A DNA stretch of 64,000 nt from Photobacterium carnosum (lineage in GTDB: Bacteria; Pseudomonadota; Gammaproteobacteria; Enterobacterales; Vibrionaceae), in assembly GCF_002849605.1 (NCBI RefSeq), contig NZ_NPIB01000015.1, positions 47,169-111,168 on the forward strand, read 5' to 3'. Below the pieces are notes generated by a model, which saw only the letters and a program-made list of their open reading frames with translations, was not told where the DNA came from and searched no databases. Within the stretch, counting starts at the first letter, position 1; every line of letters begins with the position of its first letter. This document shows, one piece after another, positions 57,673-64,000 of this stretch. The translations under genes were made by a program, and so were the position numbers.

Positions 57673-58745
57673 TGTTTAAAATTCTCGACTGGTATATTGG
57701 CCGAACTATTATCGCAACATCAGCATTAACCTTATCAACCTTGGTGGGGCTTTCTGCCATTATTAAGTATGTTGAGCAGCTACGTAAAGTCGGTCAAGGT
57801 AGTTATGATTTACTGAAAGCATTGTATTTTGTGTTGTTATCGATGCCACAAGATATCGTTACATTTTTTCCTATGGCAGTATTACTCGGCGCATTAATTG
57901 GCTTAGGTATGTTAGCTTCAAGCTCTGAGTTGGTGGTGATGCAAGCAGCAGGTTTTTCTAAGCTAGATATTGGTTTATCTACTCTAAAAACCGCAGTGCC
58001 ATTAATGATCATTGTGACTTTATTAGGGCAATGGGGTGCACCACAGGCACAAAAATCAGCCCGAGAGTTACGTGCGTTATGGACCAGTGGCGGCAGTATG
58101 TTATCGGTTCAAAGTGGTGTGTGGGCAAAAGATGATAATGACTTTATTTATCTTGGCCGCGAGCATGATAAAAATCAGATTGATGTGGTGAATATTTGGC
58201 AATTTAATGGCCAAGATAAACTACTTGATGTGTTATCAGCAAAAACGGCAACTTATGACGCGAAGCTTGGCTGGACGATGCAGAATGTTACTGTGACCAA
58301 TATGACTAATCCTGCCAAGATTACAAATATTCATTACGATACCAAAAAATGGCAAACGACTTTAACCCCTGATAAGTTAGCGGTCGTTACTGTAAAACCA
58401 GAAGAGTTATCACTTTCTGGATTATATGATTATGTTGGTTATCTGAAAGAATCTAAGCAAGATGCAATGCGTTATGAACTCGCATTTTGGCGAAAAGCAC
58501 TGCAACCTGTATCCATTGCGGTAATGATGTTATTAGCATTATCATTTGTCTTTGGGCCGTTACGTTCGGTGACGATGGGTGCTCGGGTGTTATCTGGGGT
58601 TATCTTTGGATTTGCATTTTATATCTCTAATGAAGTGTTTGGACCGATGAGCTTAGTCTATAATTTACCTCCGATAGTCGGTGCGCTTGCACCAAGTCTG
58701 GTGTTTTTAGCCATTACTATCTATTTACTCCGACGTAAATTATAG
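57672..58745 (+). CDS. lptG: LPS export ABC transporter permease LptG
   Basis: Second permease of LptB2FG. The protein has 357 residues (E. coli 360). It begins MFKILDWYIGRTIIATS; coupling-helix region and helices at both ends surround a periplasmic jellyroll domain (about 125-265). The start overlaps the lptF stop by one base. A strong terminator closes the pair. Confidence 0.96.
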   Translation: MFKILDWYIGRTIIATSALTLSTLVGLSAIIKYVEQLRKVGQGSYDLLKALYFVLLSMPQDIVTFFPMAVLLGALIGLGMLASSSELVVMQAAGFSKLDIGLSTLKTAVPLMIIVTLLGQWGAPQAQKSARELRALWTSGGSMLSVQSGVWAKDDNDFIYLGREHDKNQIDVVNIWQFNGQDKLLDVLSAKTATYDAKLGWTMQNVTVTNMTNPAKITNIHYDTKKWQTTLTPDKLAVVTVKPEELSLSGLYDYVGYLKESKQDAMRYELAFWRKALQPVSIAVMMLLALSFVFGPLRSVTMGARVLSGVIFGFAFYISNEVFGPMSLVYNLPPIVGALAPSLVFLAITIYLLRRKL

Positions 58746-58750
58746 CGATT

Positions 58751-58778
58751 AAAAAAGGAGCCTAATGGCTCCTTTTTT
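58751..58778. terminator. Terminator between lptG and RDD gene
   Basis: AAAAAAGGAGCC (58751-58762) / GGCTCCTTTTTT (58767-58778). Confidence 0.93.
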
Positions 58779-58808
58779 ATTGGGATATTTTTTTATCATG
58801 AGTACATT

Positions 58809-59300
58809 CTAGTGTACTTTTTCAGTCACGATCATTTCGCATTCCGCCATGATATCTTGCATTGAACGGCGCGTATTATTAAATGCCATCAAGTTACCTA
58901 AACCAAATGCTGAGGTGGCAATTCGAATAAGCGCCTGAGTGATTTTAATGCGAGATCCATCCGTATTTTGAAGTTTTAGTTTCCATGCGCGCATGCCTAA
59001 TGTTTGTCCTGCTTGAGTCCAAAAATAACTATAAAAACCAATAATAATAATTGCAAGATAGGCACTATATAATGTGCTTGCGGTTGGATTTGATATTAAG
59101 TAATTACTGGCGTCTTGGTAGTTACCTAACGTTAGTACACCAACATGAAGGAGTGCCGCCACCATTGCCATCGCAAGCGATCCTGCAACCATTAAAATCG
59201 CCACGACGATAAGCATATCGTAGAACCAAGCCCCTAAACGACGAAACAAGTTTGGGTATTGGTGTGAAGGTATTGCATGTTGTGGTTTGGTTTTCTTCAT
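58809..59300 (-). CDS. RDD family membrane protein
   Basis: 163 residues with the RDD fold: NLFRRLGAWFYDMLIVVAILM (Arg and Asp of the name at the start of helix 1), a second helix pair near 65-90, and TLGMRAWKLKLQNTDGS before the last helix. The function of RDD proteins is mostly unknown; some are linked to ion exchange. In vibrios a gene of this type is often convergent with lptG. It has no partner gene here. Confidence 0.85.
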   Translation of the reverse strand: MKKTKPQHAIPSHQYPNLFRRLGAWFYDMLIVVAILMVAGSLAMAMVAALLHVGVLTLGNYQDASNYLISNPTASTLYSAYLAIIIIGFYSYFWTQAGQTLGMRAWKLKLQNTDGSRIKITQALIRIATSAFGLGNLMAFNNTRRSMQDIMAECEMIVTEKVH

Positions 59301-59503
59301 GATGGTTCCGATATCAATGATAGTTGAATAAATCCTTATAGTGGCAGTGTAGCAGTAAACGAAATTTAGATGAATGAACTAAATTGCTACAAAATATATT
59401 CATGGATCACATTACATAGTGGTTTGATTATCATCAATAAAATTATTTCAGATTAAAAAAACAACGCCTGAGTCTTTATTCGAAAAATGTTCTCGATTAT
59501 TGC

Positions 59504-59531
59504 TTGCACATCAACGTGATATACGTATAAT
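59504..59531 (+). promoter_or_regulatory. tRNA-Leu promoter
   Basis: TTGCAC (59504-59509), 16-base spacer, TATAAT (59526-59531); the tRNA begins 11 bases after the -10. Confidence 0.85.
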
Positions 59532-59542
59532 GACCGCCATAA

Positions 59543-59627
59543 GCCCGAGTGGTGAAATTGGTATACACGACGGATTCAAAATCCGTTTCCTTCGGGAGTG
59601 TCGGTTCAAGTCCGACCTCGGGCACCA
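59543..59627 (+). tRNA. tRNA-Leu (anticodon CAA)
   Basis: 85 bases with encoded CCA. The acceptor GCCCGAG pairs with CTCGGGC; the anticodon stem ACGGA/TCCGT holds the loop TTCAAAA, so the anticodon is CAA, reading UUG. The long variable arm (TTCCTTCGGGAG) marks a class II tRNA, and GGTTCAAGTCC is the T loop. It is alone, with its own promoter and terminator. tRNA-Leu genes are frequent integration sites, but no integrase or duplicated 3' end is seen downstream. Confidence 0.96.
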
Positions 59628-59635
59628 AATTTCAG

Positions 59636-59669
59636 AAAAAAGCCTCAATCGCAAGATTGAGGCTTTTTT
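59636..59669 (+). terminator. tRNA-Leu terminator
   Basis: 15-bp stem ending in AATC/GATT: A/GCCTCAATC (59636-59650) with GATTGAGGC/T (59655-59669), followed by further T. Confidence 0.94.
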
Positions 59670-60026
59670 TGTGTCTCATCTCCATGCTAAATTTCTTAAG
59701 TTCGCTTTTCACCTTGTCATCAATCAAAGGAAAGCGGGTTTAAGTCCCCAAGTTATTCCTTTTCTGATTATCTTTATTTATTGATTAAATTTAAAAATGT
59801 GACTATAGCGGTTGTCGTTAAATTAATAACCAACACTTTTTGTTTTATGTTATTGTTTTTAAAGTGATATATTATATATTTAAGCTCGTTTTTTTCTGAG
59901 CTGGTTTTATAGTTAGCGGGTCAGCTAATAAATAACCACTCATCAATACTTGTTAAAAATTTTCAGCTAGCGATAATGCGATATTATAAATAAGTATATT
60001 CCCAGTTACTGACAAATGTAGGTGTA
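59670..60026. other. Intergenic region before the RIO kinase gene
   Basis: About 357 bases, AT-rich, with no supported gene. Possible leader stems are AGCTC/GAGCT (about 59883-59903) and TTAGC/GCTAA (about 59914-59930) before the kinase gene. No clear promoter could be assigned. Confidence 0.45.
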
Positions 60027-60890
60027 ATGAAGATTCCTCCACGATTACAACCCCTCGTTGAAGATGGTCTTGTTGATGACGTTTTATCTCAACTGATGAG
60101 CGGTAAAGAAGCCTCTGTGTATGTTGTTCGCAGTGGTGGCAAAATTTGTTGTGCCAAAGTCTATAAAGAAATTGATCAACGTAGCTTTAAAAAAGCGGTG
60201 ACTTACCGTGAAGGGCGAAAAGTACGTAATAGTCGTCGTGCTCGAGCCATGGAAAAAGGCTCTAAATTTGGCCGTGATGAACAAGAAAAAGTGTGGCAGC
60301 AGGCAGAAGTTGATGCTTTATCATTATTGCTAAAAGCTGATGTGCGTGCTCCTATTCCTTACGGCTGTTTTGACGGCGTGTTGTTAATGGAATTGATCAC
60401 CGATGAGGATGGTGCTGTCGCGCCTCGTCTAAATGATATTACATTAACCAAAGAAGAAGCCTTACGAGATCATGCGTTAATGATGAAATATATCAAGCGT
60501 ATGTTATGTATTGGTCTTATTCATGGTGATTTATCTGAATTTAATGTGTTAGTGGACGGGCACGGTCCGGTGATTATTGACTTACCTCAAGCGGTTGATG
60601 CTTCAGCAAATAATAATGCTAAGTGGATGTTTGAGCGTGATGTGAATAACATGGCTAATTATTATGGTTGTTATGCACCAGAGTTACTTGAAACGCAATA
60701 TGGCAAAGAAATGTGGGCATTATTTCAAGCGGGTACACTAACGCCTGATACCGAATTAACGGGTGTTTATATTGAAAGCGAAGTTGATGCTGATATTGAT
60801 GGCCTAATGGCAGAAATTAATGCGGTTATGGCTGAGGCTGAATTACGTCGTGCTCGATTAATGGGTATTGATGAAGAAGAAAGTGAGTAG
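60027..60890 (+). CDS. RIO1-type protein kinase (PA4780 family)
   Basis: Atypical serine kinase of the RIO fold, 287 residues. A P-loop-like segment GKEASVYVV (about 26-34) and the ATP lysine in CCAKVYKE are present. The catalytic loop is IHGDLSEFNVLV with Asp168, and the metal-binding Asp is Asp185 in VIIDLPQAV. The acidic C-terminus follows. Archaeal and eukaryotic RIO1 proteins act in 40S ribosome maturation; the bacterial group is found in many gammaproteobacteria, but its substrate is not known. ATP binding can be predicted with confidence; the target cannot. It is monocistronic. Confidence 0.9.
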   Translation: MKIPPRLQPLVEDGLVDDVLSQLMSGKEASVYVVRSGGKICCAKVYKEIDQRSFKKAVTYREGRKVRNSRRARAMEKGSKFGRDEQEKVWQQAEVDALSLLLKADVRAPIPYGCFDGVLLMELITDEDGAVAPRLNDITLTKEEALRDHALMMKYIKRMLCIGLIHGDLSEFNVLVDGHGPVIIDLPQAVDASANNNAKWMFERDVNNMANYYGCYAPELLETQYGKEMWALFQAGTLTPDTELTGVYIESEVDADIDGLMAEINAVMAEAELRRARLMGIDEEESE

Positions 60891-60947
60891 TCACTCTTAT
60901 GATGTAGCTTTAGAATAGCTAATGTAGAGTAGAGTGGTGCCACCTAG

Positions 60948-60975
60948 AAAGCCTCAATCTTTGGTTGAGGCTTTT
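60948..60975. terminator. Terminator between RIO kinase and 2H gene
   Basis: AAAGCCTCAATC / GGTTGAGGCTTT stem around a short loop, with TTTT on the plus strand. The stem sequence resembles that of the tRNA-Leu terminator. Confidence 0.88.
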
Positions 60976-60984
60976 TTATGTGTA

Positions 60985-61677
60985 CTATTTAGTAAAAGAA
61001 TAATGAGCAATAACCGCTTTGGTTTGACCATTATTATTAACTGCTGCGATCCCAATCCCTAGTGCTTTAAAATTTACAGGGTGAAATTTATCACCGTAAT
61101 TTGTCATAAACTGGGTGAGTTTTTGATGATCCGTTTGTGGCAGTAAAGTGATATGAGGTTCAAAGTTAGTGAATACATTTGGACTCCCGTAACGTTGGAA
61201 TGCTGCCAGTTTTTCTGGGTAGTGACTAACCCATGTTGGTACTTTAGGATCCATTGCACGCAGTGGTGCGATAGTTATTGCGGCTGTGTCAGCTAAGCGC
61301 TGGAGTTCTGGAGTATTACTGACCTTAAGCATCAGCCAATCTCCTTTAGTCGACTCAATATTGTTAAGTGTTAAATTAAAACTGTGCCACTGGCTCGCAA
61401 GTTGTTGGGCTTGTTGTTTCAGTGATTTGAGGTTTTGGGTCGGATATTCGGTTAAATAAAGGGTGATATGGGGTAGGTAACCTTGGCTATAAAGAGACGA
61501 TAAGTGTTGTTTTTTTAGTTGGTGACTGATCGTTGAAACTGTTTTATCAACATTATGGCTCGGGATCAGAAACAGGTTATAACTGGTTGTGGGTGATGCA
61601 AGTGATGGTAAAGGGGTAGCAATAACTGCGGGACTAATACAGAGGCATGTTAAGGCTAATAGATGTTGTTTAAACAT
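60985..61677 (-). CDS. Exported 2H phosphoesterase superfamily protein
   Basis: 230 residues with a signal peptide (about 1-20, LLALTCLCISPAVIA then TPLPS). The body has the two HxT motifs of the 2H phosphoesterase fold, His70-Ile-Thr72 in YLPHITLYLT and His175-Ile-Thr177 in FEPHITLLPQ, about 105 residues apart. Relatives include LigT/ThpR RNA ligases, cyclic phosphodiesterases and the DUF1045 group. Those are mostly cytoplasmic; export to the periplasm suggests a role in using external cyclic nucleotides or RNA pieces. The substrate is unknown. It is convergent with the RIO kinase gene. Confidence 0.78.
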   Translation of the reverse strand: MFKQHLLALTCLCISPAVIATPLPSLASPTTSYNLFLIPSHNVDKTVSTISHQLKKQHLSSLYSQGYLPHITLYLTEYPTQNLKSLKQQAQQLASQWHSFNLTLNNIESTKGDWLMLKVSNTPELQRLADTAAITIAPLRAMDPKVPTWVSHYPEKLAAFQRYGSPNVFTNFEPHITLLPQTDHQKLTQFMTNYGDKFHPVNFKALGIGIAAVNNNGQTKAVIAHYSFTK

Positions 61678-61805
61678 TTCAATATGCTGCTTTAAAGTCA
61701 GTGATACGGCACTTTATACCTTTTTAGAATGATATTTTGTTAGAGTGATAACAATAATCAACGAATAGATAAAAGTAGAGGTGTTTCTACTTTTATTGAG
61801 TTATA

Positions 61806-61835
61806 AAAAAGCCTCACTTTGAAGTGAGGCTTTTT
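61806..61835 (-). terminator. tsgA terminator
   Basis: AAAAAGCCTCACTT (61806-61819) / AAGTGAGGCTTTTT (61822-61835). Confidence 0.93.
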
Positions 61836-61852
61836 ATTGAGTGGTGTTTTAA

Positions 61853-63040
61853 TTAGTGACCATTGTGGCCATTGATTCGGTGTTTCGTAACAAAACCAAC
61901 CAATACACACATAACAAACACAGCAGCATAAAGAGCATTCGCGGTAACTAAAGCAGCATGTGTGCCATAGTTTTTAACGATAGGGCTCGTTACCACGAAA
62001 GTTAACATTGTACCAATTGTGCCGCATAGCAGAATAAAGTTAACCAATTTTGGTGAGGATACTTTAGTTTGCTGTGAGCCTAAGGTAATAATAGTGGTAT
62101 AAATTGCACTACTGATAAAGCCAAGTGCTGAAATTATGTAGATAAGATTATGTGGGTCAGTATCTTTATTAAATAGATACATTAGTACTGTTGCCAAGCC
62201 TGATAAAACAACCACAAAATAATGAAGGTCGAATTTCTTTAGCAAGACACTGAAAATCCACATACCAATCATATAAGCACCCCAGAAGTAACTTACTAAT
62301 TGGCTTGCACTACTAATAGATAAGCCTAATTTGTTAGTTGCGTATTCAGGGATCCAAGAAATAAAGCCAAGTTGACCTAAGATGTAACATAAAGCTGCAA
62401 TCGCTAAGAATAGAACACCCAATCCCCATTTTTCTTTTGGTTCATTGGTTGCCGCTTCTTGAGGTGCGTCTTTTCCTAATACAGGGAATGTAGACATCAA
62501 AGTTAAGATGAAAATAGCAAGGTAGATAATACCAATTGCAGCGTAGACCCAATACCATTGCATATGATGTGCTAATACTGCTGCAGAAATGATAGGGAAA
62601 ACCATACCTGCCATACTGAAAAATGAATCAGTAAATAGCAAACGTGAACCTCGTTCTTTACCATCATAAATATGAGTGATTAAGTAAGTACCAATCGACA
62701 TGGTGATACCACTGACAACACCAAGAACGAACATACAGCCAGAGAAAATAGCAATATTATGACCAAAAATAAGGCCAAGGATTGCTAATAACATAAGAAT
62801 GAAACCAAAAATGAGCTGACGTTTTAGTGGAACAATTTCCATTAACCAGACATTAAGGAAAATAGAAATTAAAATACCAGTATTAAGGAAAGTGAATGTG
62901 TTGCTCATGCTTGATATTGGTAAATCAAAATATTTAGCAATATCTCCCATAACGATACCGGTAACGATAATCAGAGATCCAGTTAGGGCATAGGATAAGA
63001 AACTTATCCACGTCAGAAGAATGCGATTCTGGTTTGTCAT
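61853..63040 (-). CDS. tsgA: MFS transporter TsgA
   Basis: Major-facilitator membrane protein of 395 residues (E. coli TsgA 393) with about twelve helices. The N-terminal half is nearly the same as the enteric protein: [39 protein letters not shown] and [17 protein letters not shown]. The substrate is not established; enteric tsgA is linked to nitrite/selenite-related phenotypes and lies upstream of nirB. No nitrite genes follow here. A CRP-type promoter lies upstream. The C-terminal tail is rich in His and Asn ([10 protein letters not shown]). Confidence 0.93.
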   Translation of the reverse strand: MTNQNRILLTWISFLSYALTGSLIIVTGIVMGDIAKYFDLPISSMSNTFTFLNTGILISIFLNVWLMEIVPLKRQLIFGFILMLLAILGLIFGHNIAIFSGCMFVLGVVSGITMSIGTYLITHIYDGKERGSRLLFTDSFFSMAGMVFPIISAAVLAHHMQWYWVYAAIGIIYLAIFILTLMSTFPVLGKDAPQEAATNEPKEKWGLGVLFLAIAALCYILGQLGFISWIPEYATNKLGLSISSASQLVSYFWGAYMIGMWIFSVLLKKFDLHYFVVVLSGLATVLMYLFNKDTDPHNLIYIISALGFISSAIYTTIITLGSQQTKVSSPKLVNFILLCGTIGTMLTFVVTSPIVKNYGTHAALVTANALYAAVFVMCVLVGFVTKHRINGHNGH

Positions 63041-63109
63041 AGCAAATCCTGTATAACTTTCGATTATAATTAAAGAGGCAAATGAAATGCCAATTAATGA
63101 AAGGGCTGA

Positions 63110-63151
63110 ATCCTAACATAAGGATTAGCTGTATTTGTGATATATCTCACT
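63110..63151 (-). promoter_or_regulatory. CRP site and promoter for tsgA
   Basis: TGTGA-TATATC-TCACT (63136-63151) matches the CRP consensus at nine of ten core positions. On the minus strand TAGGAT (63115-63110) lies 31 bases from its centre, the class II spacing, about 70 bases before the tsgA ATG. Confidence 0.55.
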
Positions 63152-63500
63152 ATTATATGGCATGGGGGAATTTATCATACCAATAAGATATGAATAATCA
63201 TGATTTATAAGCTGAATTTTTATTACTATTTGTTTTTATTGTTTTTATTTTTGTGTGAATTTAAGTTTTTTAACAATATTTTGTCGTTATTTATGTTTAG
63301 TTGCTCTTATTTGTAAATATCTTGATATTTTTGTTCTATCTATAGGGTTTTAATTCTCCTTCATTACAAGGAGGTCGATTACTATTGATTAGTATAAAGA
63401 TATAAAACATGCCAGTTAGTGATGAATTTTGAATCGAATTTAAACTATTTGGTCACTGTTTATACTTGGTTGCATTTTTTTTGAGAATTAAGGTAATTAA
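63152..63500. other. AT-rich region upstream of rrn promoter
   Basis: About 350 bases with no gene. There is a CTCCTT/AAGGAG hairpin at about 63356-63373; its AAGGAGG looks like a ribosome-binding site, but no start codon follows in a useful frame. A/T-rich DNA just before 63500 could include rRNA UP elements and Fis sites, but none can be pinned down. Confidence 0.4.
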
Positions 63501-63503
63501 TAC

Positions 63504-63531
63504 TTGCTAATGTGATCTAAGTCTCTATAAT
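63504..63531 (+). promoter_or_regulatory. rrn operon promoter
   Basis: TTGCTA (63504-63509), 16-base spacer, TATAAT (63526-63531). A G/C-containing discriminator (CCGACCTC) follows, as in growth-rate and ppGpp-controlled rRNA promoters. Confidence 0.75.
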
Positions 63532-63580
63532 CCGACCTCACTGACACGGAGCAAGCCATTGGCTAGCAACGAAATCAGTA

Positions 63581-63594
63581 TGTTCTTTAACAAT
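63581..63594 (+). promoter_or_regulatory. rrn leader boxA antitermination site
   Basis: TGTTCTTTAACAAT differs by one base from the E. coli rrn boxA form TGCTCTTTAACAAT, in the expected place in the 16S leader. It is bound by NusB/S10. Confidence 0.85.
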
Positions 63595-63810
63595 TTGACC
63601 ATGCAATCTGTGTGGGCACTCACTGAATAGTTAAGTCGAAAGATTTATCAATAAACTGAGTGACCAATACAAAATGACCCAATCTATTTATAGAGAAGAT
63701 TATTTTGGCACAGTTATTTAATTATCATTTTTTAAATGATAAAAAGCTTTAATTTACTACGGTATTTAAAGTCAGTATTTATTGAGCCGGTCGAAAGACC
63801 AACAAAACTT

Positions 63811-64000
63811 TAATTGAAGAGTTTGATCATGGCTCAGATTGAACGCTGGCGGCAGGCCTAACACATGCAAGTCGAGCGGTAACAGATTGATAGCTTGCTA
63901 TCAATGCTGACGAGCGGCGGACGGGTGAGTAATGCCTGGGAATATACCCTGATGTGGGGGATAACTATTGGAAACGATAGCTAATACCGCATAATCTCTT
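63811..64000 (+). rRNA. rrs: 16S ribosomal RNA, 5' part only (cut by window edge)
   Basis: The conserved 5' end is clear: AATTGAAGAGTTTGATCATGG, then CTGGCGGCAGGCCTAACACATG and GACGAGCGGCGGACGGGTGAG. About 190 of some 1540 bases are in the window. The V1 helix (CAGATTGATAGC / GCTATCAATGCTG) and the text up to TAATACCGCATAA look like Photobacterium/Vibrio. The exact mature 5' end is set by analogy to E. coli. Confidence 0.98.

Noticed and set aside
59500..59784. 94-codon ORF across tRNA-Leu
   Set aside because: It runs through the tRNA and its terminator, so it is a chance frame.
59628..60026. Integrated element next to tRNA-Leu
   Set aside because: No integrase, no repeated tRNA end, and ordinary core genes follow.
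63356..63380. AAGGAGG as the ribosome-binding site of an unlisted small gene
   Set aside because: No ATG, GTG or TTG with a useful frame follows at a proper distance; it is part of a short hairpin.

Overview
This is a chromosomal window from a gammaproteobacterium of the family Vibrionaceae, most likely Photobacterium. That assignment is my inference from protein sequences, gene order, an AT-rich composition (around 40% G+C by eye), and the first 190 bases of a 16S rRNA at the right edge. Almost all of it is core genome. No insertion sequence, prophage, CRISPR array or integron was seen.

Layout. 1-1.6 kb: end of ilvI and complete ilvH (branched-chain amino acids). 1.6-4.7 kb: a GntR/FCD regulator, pyruvate kinase pykF with a long structured leader, and the tRNA-Ile2(CAU) that reads AUA codons. 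4.8-9.4 kb: the macromolecular-synthesis operon rpsU-yqeY-dnaG-rpoD. 9.6-37.8 kb: a long block that matches the E. coli ygiM/tolC/parC neighbourhood: tsaD, plsY, folB-folK, uppP, cca, exeAB (type II secretion assembly), ygiM, pit with its PhoU-like partner, ygiF, an inserted chemoreceptor, glnE, hldE, tolC, nudF-yqiB-cpdA-yqiA-parE, parC, plsC. 37.9-38.4 kb: idi, at the junction of two blocks that are far apart in E. coli. 38.5-58.7 kb: the ridA...valS-holC-pepA-lptFG block. Into it are set an arginine deiminase cluster (a YfcC-type transporter, arcA, arcC, arcB), a divergent ArgR paralogue, a beta-mannosidase and a DUF2061 protein. 58.8-63.0 kb: an RDD protein, tRNA-Leu(CAA), a RIO-type kinase, an exported 2H phosphoesterase and tsgA. 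63.5-64 kb: the promoter and start of an rrn operon.

How genes work together. arcA-arcC-arcB can turn arginine into ornithine, ammonia, CO2 and ATP, and the YfcC protein is the natural candidate for substrate exchange. The pathway sits beside pyrBI, so carbamoyl phosphate is made and used by adjacent genes. pyrBI carries a complete leader-peptide/attenuator arrangement and a PurR-like operator across its promoter. The ArgR paralogue has Asn in place of the first Asp of the ligand-binding GDD motif, which suggests it may sense citrulline, the intermediate of the neighbouring pathway.

I did not find a clearly new multi-gene system. The best leads are the ArgR paralogue in the arc locus, the pyrBI control region, an octamer tandem repeat upstream of arcA, several long palindromes at gene starts, a terminator-like hairpin inside the pykF leader, and a small ORF with a good ribosome-binding site near the GntR gene.
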